Counted from the stretch's first letter, positions 43,760 to 52,018 are shown. The stretch is 64,000 nucleotides of DNA from Streptomyces sp. NBC_01485 (GCF_036227125.1 NZ_CP109435.1:3534001-3598000), one strand, 5' to 3'. Made by a program: numbers and translations. Notes: a model not told the origin generated them from the letters alone.

Positions 43760-44512
43760 CTAGATCTCGTACGTCGCCCGCGGTGCCGCCAGTTCCACCG
43801 GGCCGTCGAACACCGCTCGGGCGTCGGCCAGGTTGACCTGGGGGTCGGTCCACGGCGGGATGTGGGTCAGCACGAGCTTGCGGGCGCCCGCCCTGCTCGC
43901 CGTCTCGCCCGCCTCGCGGCCGTTGAGGTGCAGGTCGGGGATGTTCTCCTTGCCGTGCGTGAAGGCGGCCTCGCACAGGAACAGGTCGGTGTCGCGGGCG
44001 AGTTCCTCCAGCGCGGGGCTGACGCCGGTGTCGCCGGAGTACGTCAGCGACCTGCCGCCGTGTTCGACGCGGATGCCGTACGCCTCCACCGGGTGCGCCA
44101 CGCGTTCCGTGTGCACGGTGAACGGGCCGACGTCGAAGGTGGACGGCTTGACCGTGTGGAAGTCGAAGACCTCGCTCATGGAGGACGCCGAGGGCGTGTC
44201 GGCGTAGGCCGTGGTCAGGCGGTGCTCCGTGCCCTCCGGGCCGTAGACCGGGAGCGGGTCGCAGCGCCCGCCGTCGTGCCGGTAGTAGCGCGCGACGAAG
44301 TACGCGCACATGTCGATGCAGTGGTCGGCGTGCAGATGACTCAGGAAGATCGCGTCGAGGTCGTAGAGACCGCAGTGGCGCTGCAGCTCGCCCAGGGCGC
44401 CGTTGCCCATGTCGAGAAGCAGCCGGAAGCCGTCGGCCTCGATGAGGTAGCTCGAGCAGGCCGATTCCGCGGATGGGAACGACCCCGAGCAGCCGACGAC
44501 GGTGAGCTTCAT
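43760..44512 (-). CDS. Metallo-beta-lactamase-fold hydrolase, Rv1339-like
   Basis: A 250-aa metallohydrolase with the HLHADH metal motif (FLSHLHADHCIDM), a later metal-binding His region (ERVAHPVEAYG), YSGDTG and the C-terminal LTHIPP. The ATG at 44512 starts at MKLTVVGCSGSFPS. Its family and neighbourhood (rph and rdgB on one side, cysM and cysO on the other) correspond to Mycobacterium Rv1339, reported as an atypical cyclic-AMP phosphodiesterase. A cyclic-nucleotide phosphodiesterase role is therefore plausible, but other phosphodiesters are possible. Confidence 0.85.
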   Translation of the reverse strand: MKLTVVGCSGSFPSAESACSSYLIEADGFRLLLDMGNGALGELQRHCGLYDLDAIFLSHLHADHCIDMCAYFVARYYRHDGGRCDPLPVYGPEGTEHRLTTAYADTPSASSMSEVFDFHTVKPSTFDVGPFTVHTERVAHPVEAYGIRVEHGGRSLTYSGDTGVSPALEELARDTDLFLCEAAFTHGKENIPDLHLNGREAGETASRAGARKLVLTHIPPWTDPQVNLADARAVFDGPVELAAPRATYEI

Positions 44513-44796
44513 GAAACAGAAACCTCCGCTGGCGGGAAACCCGGAAGTACCGAGAAAGTACCGGGAAGGATCCGGGGGACGGGTCGTGGAAAACGAATGA
44601 TCGTCGAACGGGGCGACGGGTGTCGTCAGGTGTCGTGCGGTCCGTCGAGCGTAAGGCGCGAAACCCCGGGTCGCTCCTCCGCCAGGGGCCGTTGTGGGCG
44701 AACTCACCTGTGGTGTCACCGGTTCGGCTGGACCGGGGGCGTGTGGGGTATGTGAGAGGGCGCGCGTTGGTTGTCGCGCGCCGGTAACGTCGTCGT

Positions 44797-45267
44797 ATGG
44801 ACACGTCCTGGTGGCTCGCGCTCGCGGCGGTGGTACTGCTGGCGCTCGTCGCCACGCTCGTGGACGGCTGGGGGCGGGGGCGTCGGCCGCAGGGGCGGCG
44901 GACGCGTCCGCCGGGCCGGGGGCCGGGCCGGTCGACTCAGAAGTACGGCCTCGCCGGGCATCCGCAGCCCGCCGAGATCTGGTGGGCGAACGTGCCGTTC
45001 GAGGACGGGCCGGGGACGAAGGACCGGCCGTGTCTGGTGCTGATGGTGCGCGGGGATCGGGTCACCGTCGCGAAGATCACCAGCAAGTACCACGACGAGC
45101 GGGCCGGGGTGATCCCGCTGCCGCCGGGCGCCGTCGGGGACGCGCAGGGGCGGCCGAGTTTCCTGGAGACGGACGAGCTGCGCCAGGTCCGGGTGCGGGA
45201 CTTCCGGCGCCGGGTGGGTGTGGTGGACCCGGTCCTGTGGGACCAGGTCCGTCACCTGGCTACCTGA
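44797..45267 (+). CDS. PemK/MazF-like protein with N-terminal membrane anchor
   Basis: A 156-aa protein with an N-terminal membrane helix (WWLALAAVVLLALVATLV), an Arg/Gly/Pro-rich linker and a PemK/MazF-type beta-barrel (about 55-156; PAEIWWANVPFEDG, KDRPCLVLMVRGDRVTVAKIT, DELRQVRVRDFRRRVGVV). No antitoxin gene accompanies it. Typical MazF toxins are free RNases, so the membrane anchor and missing partner suggest a different, possibly non-toxic role. Confidence 0.78.
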   Translation: MDTSWWLALAAVVLLALVATLVDGWGRGRRPQGRRTRPPGRGPGRSTQKYGLAGHPQPAEIWWANVPFEDGPGTKDRPCLVLMVRGDRVTVAKITSKYHDERAGVIPLPPGAVGDAQGRPSFLETDELRQVRVRDFRRRVGVVDPVLWDQVRHLAT

Positions 45268-45317
45268 AGCCCCGCGCCGCCCTGCGCCGTAGGAACTGCT
45301 GTGCGCCGTAGGAGCCG

Positions 45318-46268
45318 CTACGCCCAGAGCTGGCCGTGGAGGGTCTCGATCGCTTCCTCCGTCGTGGCCGCCGTGTAGACGCCCGTCGAGAGGTACTTCC
45401 AGCCGCCGTCCGCCACGAGGAACGCGATGTCGGCGCTCTCCCCCGCCTTCAGCGCCTTCCTGCCGACGCCGATCGCGGCGTGCAGGGCCGCGCCGGTGGA
45501 GACGCCCGCGAAGATGCCCTCCTGCTGGAGGAGTTCCCGGGTACGCGTCACCGCGTCCGCCGAGCCGACGGAGAAGCGGGTGGTGAGGACGGAGGCGTCG
45601 TAGAGCTCGGGTACGAAGCCCTCGTCGAGGTTGCGCAGGCCGTACACCAGGTCGTCGTAGCGCGGCTCGGCGGCGACGATCTTCACGTCCGGCTTGTGCT
45701 CGCGGAGGTAGCGGCCGACGCCCATGAGGGTGCCGGTGGTGCCGAGCCCGGCCACGAAGTGGGTGATCGACGGGAGGTCGGCGAGGATCTCCGGGCCGGT
45801 CGTCGCGTAGTGGGCGCCGGCGTTGTCGGGGTTGCCGTACTGGTAGAGCATCACCCAGTCGGGGTGCTCGGCGGCGAGCTCCTTGGCGACGCGGACGGCG
45901 GTGTTGGAGCCGCCCGCTGCGGGGCTGGGGATGATCTCGGCGCCCCACATGGCGAGCAGCTCACGGCGTTCCTGCGAGGTGTTCTCGGGCATCACGCACA
46001 CCATGCGGTAGCCCTTGAGCCTGGCCGCCATGGCGAGGGAGATGCCGGTGTTGCCGGAGGTCGGCTCCAGGATGGTGCAGCCGGGGGTGAGGCGGCCGTC
46101 CTTCTCCGCCTGCTCGACCATGTGCAGGGCGGGGCGGTCCTTGACCGAGCCGGTGGGGTTGCGGTCCTCCAGCTTCGCCCAGATGCGGACGTCGGAGGAC
46201 GGCGAGAGCCGCGGCAGGCGCACCAGAGGGGTGTTGCCCACCGCGGCCAGCGGGGAGTCGTAACGCAT
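45318..46268 (-). CDS. cysM: CysO-dependent cysteine synthase CysM
   Basis: A 316-aa PLP enzyme of the cysteine synthase family. The PLP lysine is K43 in NPTGSVKDR; TSGNTGISLA binds the substrate carboxylate and GTTGTLMGVGRYL binds the PLP phosphate. The EPRYDDLVYGLRNLDEGFVP region matches mycobacterial CysM, which uses O-phosphoserine and a CysO thiocarboxylate instead of sulphide. cysO lies 15 bp upstream in the same direction. The C terminus HGQLWA is also typical. Confidence 0.93.
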   Translation of the reverse strand: MRYDSPLAAVGNTPLVRLPRLSPSSDVRIWAKLEDRNPTGSVKDRPALHMVEQAEKDGRLTPGCTILEPTSGNTGISLAMAARLKGYRMVCVMPENTSQERRELLAMWGAEIIPSPAAGGSNTAVRVAKELAAEHPDWVMLYQYGNPDNAGAHYATTGPEILADLPSITHFVAGLGTTGTLMGVGRYLREHKPDVKIVAAEPRYDDLVYGLRNLDEGFVPELYDASVLTTRFSVGSADAVTRTRELLQQEGIFAGVSTGAALHAAIGVGRKALKAGESADIAFLVADGGWKYLSTGVYTAATTEEAIETLHGQLWA

Positions 46269-46283
46269 CGCCGGTCTGCCGGC

Positions 46284-46562
46284 CTAGGCCATGCCGCCGG
46301 CCACGGCCGGCAGGATGGTCACGGTGTCGCCGTCGGTCAGCTTGGTGTCGATGCCGTCGACGAAGCGGACGTCCTCGTCGTTCAGGTACACGTTGACGAA
46401 GCGGCGCAGCTTGCCGTCGTCCACGATGCGGGCGTGCATTCCCGCATGCCGGGTCTCGAGGTCGGTGAACAGGTCGGCGAGGGTCTCACCGCTGCCCTCC
46501 ACCGCCTTCTGACCGTCGGTGTACTGGCGGAGGATGGTCGGGATGCGGACCTCGATGGCCAT
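46284..46562 (-). CDS. cysO: Sulfur-carrier protein CysO (MoaD/ThiS family)
   Basis: A 92-aa ubiquitin-fold sulphur carrier. The C terminus reads ILPAVAGGMA. The active form of such carriers ends in Gly-Gly thiocarboxylate, so the extra Met-Ala must be removed before activation. The JAMM peptidase Mec encoded at 54963 is the candidate enzyme. It is immediately upstream of cysM and downstream of a cysteine-type leader peptide. The start at 46562 matches family members; the upstream frame is a low-complexity repeat. Confidence 0.92.
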   Translation of the reverse strand: MAIEVRIPTILRQYTDGQKAVEGSGETLADLFTDLETRHAGMHARIVDDGKLRRFVNVYLNDEDVRFVDGIDTKLTDGDTVTILPAVAGGMA

Positions 46563-46586
46563 GGGGCAGGGCTCCTGTCGGGAGGA

Positions 46587-46632
46587 AGGTGCGGTGCGGT
46601 GGTGCGGTGCGGTTGTGCGGTGCAGTGGTGCG
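46587..46632. repeat. GGTGC-rich degenerate repeat in the cysO leader
   Basis: Imperfect direct repeats of GGTGCGGT type fill the stretch just upstream of cysO, between the leader peptide and the gene. The repeated purine/GC-rich tract could influence the folding expected of an attenuator, but no single clear terminator was resolved by eye. Confidence 0.45.
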
Positions 46633-46704
46633 GGCAGCGCCGGATACAGCGGGAACATGCTGGTGAGCGCCGCGGCTCACGGCCGTACGGCGGCAGGGGC
46701 GGCG

Positions 46705-46800
46705 TCAACAGATGGCGCTGGCGAGCCTGCACAGGTCGACGTGCAGCCGCGCCACGAGCAGTGCGCCCGGCGTCTTCTCGCTCACGTCATGGGAAACCAT
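46705..46800 (-). CDS. Cysteine-type attenuator leader peptide
   Basis: A 31-codon ORF beginning MVSHDVSEKTPGALLVAR and ending LHVDLCRLASAIC-stop. This C-terminal pattern (RLHxDLCRxASAxC) is the hallmark of the putative leader peptides that precede sulphur and cysteine genes in actinobacteria. Two Cys codons, one immediately before the stop, could make translation sensitive to cysteinyl-tRNA. It lies 142 bp upstream of cysO-cysM on the same strand. A TACGAT hexamer (minus strand) lies close enough to the ATG that the mRNA could be nearly leaderless. Confidence 0.8.
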   Translation of the reverse strand: MVSHDVSEKTPGALLVARLHVDLCRLASAIC

Positions 46801-46896
46801 GGGCTCATCGTATCGATTCCCGGTCCGCGTCCTGGAGTGTGATTCCACATGGTGGACGTATTCGGGTCGGGGAGTGAGACCAGCGGCCGCAGGCGG

Positions 46897-47583
46897 TCAG
46901 TACTCCAGGGTCGGGTACCAGTCGCCCCGGCCCCGCGGCGTCAGGTCGAGGAGGTGCCAGACGGGGGCCAGCAGGTCGATGCCGCGCTCGCCGATGTCGT
47001 CGGCCATGCGGGGGTGGGCGGAGTAGCGGTGGCGGACCGTGCCGTCGGCGTCGCGGGTGAGGACGGAGACGGTGGAGTCCTGGGCGCCGTCCGCGTCCTC
47101 GCTGCCCAGGTCGTACTTGAACGTACTGTCGCCGCAGCTCAGCAGCCGCAGCCGGTGCCAGCCCCGGGTGCGGGCGTGGCGGCGCAGGGCGGGCGGGTCG
47201 GCGGCGGCCACGACGACGAGGTCGGCGTTGCGGGCCACGTGGTGCGCGACGCCGTTGAAGCCGTCGAGCCACAGGGTGCACATCGGGCACGGGTCGGTCT
47301 GCGCCTTGCCGTACATGAGGTGGTAGACGATCAGCGGGCGGTCGGGCGCGGTGAAGAGTCCGCTCAGGGCGACCTCGCGGAGCGGGCTGTCGCCTGCGTC
47401 GAGATCGGCGGGGCCCTCGACGAAGGTGTAGTCGTCGAGGGTCGGCCCGGGCGGGAGCGCCCGCCGCAGCGCCGCGACCCGCTCATCGTGCCGCATGAGA
47501 TCGATCTCGGCGAGACGCAGCTCTTCCCGAGCGTCGAGATACACCGCCGATTCCCCGACCAGCCGGACCTGCCGCCGCACCAT
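46897..47583 (-). CDS. DUF899 thioredoxin-like protein
   Basis: A 228-aa protein of the DUF899 family, with a thioredoxin-like fold. Segments include YHLMYGKAQTDPCPMCTLWLDGFNGV with a CPMC active-site-like motif and the C-terminal DLLAPVWHLLDLTPRGR. The start at 47583 removes an unlikely Arg-rich extension. A redox role is plausible; the actual substrate is unknown. Confidence 0.82.
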   Translation of the reverse strand: MVRRQVRLVGESAVYLDAREELRLAEIDLMRHDERVAALRRALPPGPTLDDYTFVEGPADLDAGDSPLREVALSGLFTAPDRPLIVYHLMYGKAQTDPCPMCTLWLDGFNGVAHHVARNADLVVVAAADPPALRRHARTRGWHRLRLLSCGDSTFKYDLGSEDADGAQDSTVSVLTRDADGTVRHRYSAHPRMADDIGERGIDLLAPVWHLLDLTPRGRGDWYPTLEY

Positions 47584-47681
47584 CGCGCCCTCCAGGGTGA
47601 CTGTCCCCCTGCCGCACCGTCTTTCGCACGTCTTTCGAGCATAGGGCGGGGTTGGACGACCGGCTTCCCGGAGAGCTCCAC

Positions 47682-48005
47682 TCATCGCTGGTCCTGGACG
47701 TAGGAGCGGACCAGGGCAGCGGTTTCGAGTGGTCGGTGCGTCTCCTCACGGGCGGCGCGGGCGGTCGGTGACCGCCAGCAGGGTTCCTCGGGCAGGGGCG
47801 GCAGCATCCACCCCTCGTCGCGGGCCCGTTGCGCGCTTTTGCTCCAGCGGCGCCAGCGGGCGTTGCAGGGGGAGGGGAGAGGGGAGACGTACGGGTCGTG
47901 GACGTGGACGCGTGGGGTCTGGGGCAGAGCGTGTGGGTCTCGCCAGGGCGGCTCGGGCTTGCGCATGCCCAGCCGGGCGAGCAGCCGGCCGATGAGGTGC
48001 TTCAC
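47682..48005 (-). CDS. Small hypothetical protein coupled to ATP-binding gene
   Basis: A 107-aa basic, Pro/Arg-rich protein (RLLARLGMRKPEPPWRDPHA near the start, WKS-like and EGWMLPPLPEEPCW segments in the middle). Its GTG overlaps the stop of the upstream ATP-binding gene (GTGA). Function unknown. Confidence 0.6.
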   Translation of the reverse strand: MKHLIGRLLARLGMRKPEPPWRDPHALPQTPRVHVHDPYVSPLPSPCNARWRRWSKSAQRARDEGWMLPPLPEEPCWRSPTARAAREETHRPLETAALVRSYVQDQR

Positions 48006-48439
48006 CGTCGCGGGGCGCTGAGGGCGGTGAGGGTCTTCTCGGCCCACACGGTCTTTCCGACGGCTTCCCCGGTGACGCCCCAGGTGCAGGTGAGGGCGTC
48101 GACGAGGAAGAGGCCCCGGCCGTTGTCCTCGTCGCCGTCGGCCTTGCGGAGCTGCGGCATCCTGTCGCTCTGCGTGTCGCGGACCTCGACACGGAGGAGG
48201 TCGCCGGTCCTCCCGATGGTCAGCCGGACCTGTCGGCCGGACGTCCCGGGGACGCGGCCGTGGGTGACGGCATTGGTCATCAACTCGTCTACGACGAGGA
48301 CGAGTTCGTCGGCGAAGTCGTCGGTGTCGGGGATGCCGCAGGCGGTGAGGAAGGCGCGGCAGTCGGTCCGGGCACGGCCCACGGACCGCTTCGTGGTGGG
48401 GTATTTGTAGCTGGCGAACGTTTCAGGCATGGCTGACAT
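48002..48439 (-). CDS. ATP-binding (HATPase_c, RsbW/AbaA-like) protein
   Basis: A 145-aa histidine-kinase-like ATPase. N box: DELVLVVDELMTNAVTHG; G1/G2 boxes: VEVRDTQSDRMPQLRKADGD and NGRGLFLVDALTCTWG. Such proteins regulate sigma factors or partners in Streptomyces. It is divergent from an XRE/DUF397 pair, repeating the arrangement at 14.3-16.2 kb. The start may be 48439 or 48430. Confidence 0.85.
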   Translation of the reverse strand: MSAMPETFASYKYPTTKRSVGRARTDCRAFLTACGIPDTDDFADELVLVVDELMTNAVTHGRVPGTSGRQVRLTIGRTGDLLRVEVRDTQSDRMPQLRKADGDEDNGRGLFLVDALTCTWGVTGEAVGKTVWAEKTLTALSAPRR

Positions 48440-48493
48440 CCCCTCGGAGGGCACGGCAGGGCGGTTGGTGATCGTCCGATGACGGACGGTTGA

Positions 48494-48535
48494 GTACAAG
48501 GTTGTAGCCTTGAGCAGTCGAGCACAACCTTGTAC
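48494..48535. promoter_or_regulatory. 12-bp palindromic operator between ATP-binding and XRE genes
   Basis: GTACAAGGTTGT (48494-48505) and ACAACCTTGTAC (48524-48535) are perfect complements around an 18-bp spacer. It lies between the divergent starts (48439 and 48633), so it is probably bound by the XRE regulator and controls both transcripts. Confidence 0.7.
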
Positions 48536-48632
48536 GTGAGATTCGCCCTTTCGAGTGGTTGCCCGGCGGTATGGTGTTTGGGCGTTCCGGCAGCCTGCTA
48601 TCGCTGGTCAGACCAGGAAAGGGGGTCAACTC

Positions 48633-49520
48633 ATGGCAACGCGCCGGATGTTGCAGCCAACTGCCCGTCAGGTTCGGCTGGGGTCCATCCTTCGAGGCAT
48701 GCGGGACGAAGGGCCGCACGGCAGTCAGGGTGCCATCTGTAGTGAACTCGGCTGGCCGGAGTCCAAGTTGAGCCGTGTCGAATCGGGACGGTTGGGGATC
48801 AGCGAGAGCGACTTGGAGCTGTTGCTCGACCGGTACGACGTCAAGGACCGGAGCCTGCGCGGTTACGTCGTCGACCTGCGTCGGCGAGGCAACATCCGCG
48901 GCTGGGAGACCCGCGTTCGCTCGGAGGTGAGTGCACCGTATGCCGACTTCATCGGTTACGAGTCAGATGCCGCCGAGATGTATAACGCCCAAACGACGCT
49001 GATCCCAGGGCTGTTGCAGACACGCGACTACGCGGCGGCTGTTATTGGTCAACAGACCCCGGATATGTCCGAGGGTGAGCGCCATGAGCGACTTGATATC
49101 CGCGACAAGCGGCGCGAGGTGTTCGACCGTCCACATTCTCTGGTCTTCTGGGGCGTCATCTCCGAGTCGGTCTTCCGGCATGTCATCGGCGGGCCCGAGG
49201 TGATGGCCCGCCAGCTCGAATACTTGCTCAGCCAGGCCAAGGACTACCCGAGCACGATCAACATCCACGTGCTGCCGGAGGAGTCGGAGTCGCACGGAGC
49301 CCTGTTCGGCCCGTTCGTCGTCCTCTCGTTTCCCCAACGCTGGGAGCCGGACATCGTCTACCTGGAGGGTTTCACCAGCACCAAGTTCCTGGAGGACACG
49401 GAGCAGGTGCAGGAGTACAGCAGGCTGTTCAGGCGCTTGATGATGACGGACTCGCTCCGAGGGCCGGAGTCGCTGACGCTGATCGAGCGTTACCTCGATG
49501 ATTACCGCAAGGATGGATAG
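48633..49520 (+). CDS. XRE-family regulator with DUF5753 domain
   Basis: A 295-aa WhiJ-like regulator. The N-terminal XRE helix-turn-helix (about 12-70; LGSILRGMRDEGPHGSQGAI, LGWPESKLSRVESGRLGIS) is followed by DUF5753 (TTLIPGLLQTRDYAAAVIG, ESVFRHVIGGPEVMARQLEYLL, INIHVLPEES). The ATG at 48633 follows an AAAGGGGG stretch. The DUF397 gene begins 2 bp after its stop codon. Confidence 0.9.
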   Translation: MATRRMLQPTARQVRLGSILRGMRDEGPHGSQGAICSELGWPESKLSRVESGRLGISESDLELLLDRYDVKDRSLRGYVVDLRRRGNIRGWETRVRSEVSAPYADFIGYESDAAEMYNAQTTLIPGLLQTRDYAAAVIGQQTPDMSEGERHERLDIRDKRREVFDRPHSLVFWGVISESVFRHVIGGPEVMARQLEYLLSQAKDYPSTINIHVLPEESESHGALFGPFVVLSFPQRWEPDIVYLEGFTSTKFLEDTEQVQEYSRLFRRLMMTDSLRGPESLTLIERYLDDYRKDG

Positions 49521-49522
49521 GA

Positions 49523-49756
49523 ATGTCGCACTACATAATCGCGGACGCTTCTACGATAAATGTCTCGTGGCATAAATCTTCGGCTTCCGGAGCCAATGGC
49601 GACTGCGTCGAACTCGCGCACTACCAAGGCGTCATCGCGGTCCGGGACAGCAAGGTGCCCCGCGGTCCGGCGATCCTCTACCCCCGCGCCGGAATCACCG
49701 CCCTGATCGCCGGAATCAAGGCAGGCGAGTTCGACCGCTTCACCCACGACCGCTGA
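49523..49756 (+). CDS. DUF397-domain protein
   Basis: A 77-aa DUF397 protein (VSWHKSSASGANGDCVELAH, VIAVRDSKVPRGPAILY, IKAGEFDRF). It is the partner of the preceding XRE regulator and paralogous to the DUF397 gene at 15985. Confidence 0.9.
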   Translation: MSHYIIADASTINVSWHKSSASGANGDCVELAHYQGVIAVRDSKVPRGPAILYPRAGITALIAGIKAGEFDRFTHDR

Positions 49757-49834
49757 CGAGACACCCCACCGAACGCGGCTTCTCCCGCGGTGCGGCTCTC
49801 TGCCCCGCGCCCGCCCCGAGGGGTAGTCCGCCCA

Positions 49835-49870
49835 GAAAGGTGACACTTCGGTGCGCGAGTGTCACCTTTC
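49835..49870. terminator. TGACAC-core hairpin between DUF397 and pncA
   Basis: GAAAGGTGACACT (49835-49847) and AGTGTCACCTTTC (49858-49870) are perfect 13-bp complements with a 10-bp loop, between convergent genes. Confidence 0.85.
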
Positions 49871-49919
49871 CGCAGCTCACCTACCGGGAACCCGGCACCC
49901 GCCGACGAGGCGGGCTTGG

Positions 49920-50504
49920 TCAGACAACCGGCTTCCCCGTGAGTGTCACGCCCGCTCCCCGCAGTTCCTCCAGCGCCCGGTCCGTGGTCTCCTTCGCGAC
50001 GCCCGCCGTGAGGTCCAGGAGGACCTGGGTGCGGAAGCCCTCGGTGGCCGCGTCCAGCGCGGTGGCGCGTACGCAGTGGTCGGTGGCGATGCCTACGACG
50101 TCCACCTCGTCGATCTGGCGGGCGCGCAGCCAGTCGCCCAGTCTGACGCCGTTCTCGTCGGCGCCCTCGAAGCCGCTGTAGGCGGCGGCGTAGTCGCCCT
50201 TGCTGAAGACGGCGTCGACGGCGCCGGAGGCGACCGCCGGGGCGAAGTTGGGGTGGAAGCCGACACCCTCGGTACCGGCGACGCAGTGCGCGGGCCAGGA
50301 GTGGATGTAGTCGGGGTTGTCGGCGAAGTGGCCGCCGGGGGCGATGTGGTGGTCGCGGGTGGCCACGACGTGCCGGTATCCGGCGGGGGCCTGCCCGATC
50401 AGCTCGGTGATCGCGGCGGCCACGTCGGCACCGCCGGACACCGCGAGACTGCCCCCCTCGCAGAAGTCGTTCTGCACGTCTACGACGATCAAGGCGCGGC
50501 GCAT
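49920..50504 (-). CDS. pncA: Nicotinamidase
   Basis: A 194-aa isochorismatase-family amidase that converts nicotinamide to nicotinate in NAD salvage. The catalytic Asp is in ALIVVDVQNDF, metal ligands are in TRDHHIAPGGHF, and the catalytic Cys is in IATDHCVRATALDA. Downstream nicotinate use is provided by the neighbouring pncB. Confidence 0.93.
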   Translation of the reverse strand: MRRALIVVDVQNDFCEGGSLAVSGGADVAAAITELIGQAPAGYRHVVATRDHHIAPGGHFADNPDYIHSWPAHCVAGTEGVGFHPNFAPAVASGAVDAVFSKGDYAAAYSGFEGADENGVRLGDWLRARQIDEVDVVGIATDHCVRATALDAATEGFRTQVLLDLTAGVAKETTDRALEELRGAGVTLTGKPVV

Positions 50505-50611
50505 GGGCGGTGTCCTTCGACTGGGGGTGAAGTAATTGAGCCTAGAGACTTTGTCGGTCGTGCGGGAGAGGGCGTCGCCCGCTGTGCCCCGGTGTGCCCC
50601 GGTCGGGCACC

Positions 50612-52018
50612 TCAGTTACCCGGGTTACCCGAGCGGGCCTGTACATACTCCGTGGGGATGACGGGTTCGCCCCGGGACAGCTGGGTCGCGGAGAGCGGGA
50701 GGTGGGCGCGGGACGCCGTATGACGGTCGCGGACGACGTCCAGGGGCTCGCGGGCGACGACCTCGCCGCCCTTGACCAGCTCGACGAGCAGTTGGTGGTC
50801 GGCCAGCTCGGCGGGGACGGCCCCGGTGCCGACGACCTCGGCCTCCGCGACGCCGTACGCGTCGGGCCGGCGCGCCGCCCACTTGCGGCCGCCGACGGAG
50901 GTCTTGCCGCCGGACGACTTCTTCGCCACCGAGACCAGCGGGGCCTTCGGGTCGGCGGACTCGGCGCGGGCGACCAGCTTGTAGACCATCGAGCAGGTCG
51001 GGTGCCCGGAGCCGGTCACCAGTTGGGTGCCGACGCCGTACGCGTCCACGGGCGCCGCGGCCAGTGAGGCGATCGCGTACTCGTCGAGGTCGGAGGTGAC
51101 GATGATGCGGGTCTCGGTCGCGCCGAGCGCGTCGAGCTGCTGGCGTACCCGGTGGGCCACGAGGAGCAGGTCGCCGGAGTCGATGCGGACCGCGCCCAGC
51201 TCGGGGCCGGCCACCTCCACCGCCGTACGGACGGCCTCGGCGACGTCGTACGTGTCGACGAGCAGGGTGGTGCCCCGGCCGAGCGAGTCGACCTGGGCCC
51301 GGAAGGCGTCCCGTTCGCTGTCGTGCAGCAGGGTGAAGGCGTGGGCGCTGGTGCCCACGGTGGGGATGCCGTAGCGGAAGCCTGCGGCGAGGTCGGAGGT
51401 GGTGGTGAAGCCGCCGACGTACGCGGCGCGGGAGGCGGCGACCGCGGCCAGCTCGTGGGTGCGGCGGGCGCCCATCTCGACCAGCGGGCGCCCGCCGGCG
51501 GCGGAGGACATGCGGGAGGCGGCGGCCGCGATCGCGGAGTCGTGGTTGAGGATGGAGAGGATCACCGTCTCCAGGAGCACGCACTCGGCGAAGGAGCCCT
51601 CGACCCGCATGATCGGCGAGCCCGGGAAGTAGACCTCGCCCTCCGGGTAGCCCCAGATGTCACCCGAGAAGCGGTATCCGGCGAGCCACTGCGAGGTCTC
51701 CTCGTCGACGATGCCGCGCTCGCGCAGGAAACCGAGGACGGCCGCGTCGAAGCGGAAGTTCTCGACGGCGTCCAGGACCCGCCCGGTGCCCGCGACGACG
51801 CCGTAGCGCCGCCCCTCCGGCAGTCGCCGGGTGAAGACCTCGAACACGCTGCGCCGCTCGGCCGTGCCCGCTTTCAGGGCGGCCTGCACCATCGTGAGTT
51901 CGTACTGGTCCGTGAAGAGCGCCGTCGACGGAACGCCCACCCGTCGCCCACCACCACCCTTCTGAGGAAGCGCTTCGCGCCTTTCTTCTTGTGGCAGCCC
52001 GAGGTCCGCTGTGTTCAT
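50612..52018 (-). CDS. pncB: Nicotinate phosphoribosyltransferase
   Basis: A 468-aa enzyme that makes nicotinate mononucleotide from nicotinate and PRPP. Family segments include TALFTDQYELTMVQAALKAG, GTSAHAFTLLHDSERDAFRAQ, DSGDLLLVAHRVRQQLDALGA and DAYGVGTQLVTG. The ATG at 52018 removes a 25-residue extension that would overlap the divergent clpS promoter. With pncA it forms the two-step nicotinamide salvage route. Confidence 0.94.
   Translation of the reverse strand: MNTADLGLPQEERREALPQKGGGGRRVGVPSTALFTDQYELTMVQAALKAGTAERRSVFEVFTRRLPEGRRYGVVAGTGRVLDAVENFRFDAAVLGFLRERGIVDEETSQWLAGYRFSGDIWGYPEGEVYFPGSPIMRVEGSFAECVLLETVILSILNHDSAIAAAASRMSSAAGGRPLVEMGARRTHELAAVAASRAAYVGGFTTTSDLAAGFRYGIPTVGTSAHAFTLLHDSERDAFRAQVDSLGRGTTLLVDTYDVAEAVRTAVEVAGPELGAVRIDSGDLLLVAHRVRQQLDALGATETRIIVTSDLDEYAIASLAAAPVDAYGVGTQLVTGSGHPTCSMVYKLVARAESADPKAPLVSVAKKSSGGKTSVGGRKWAARRPDAYGVAEAEVVGTGAVPAELADHQLLVELVKGGEVVAREPLDVVRDRHTASRAHLPLSATQLSRGEPVIPTEYVQARSGNPGN

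Noticed and set aside
44797..45267. Complete MazEF toxin-antitoxin operon
   Set aside because: No antitoxin-like ORF lies next to the PemK-like gene and it has a membrane anchor.
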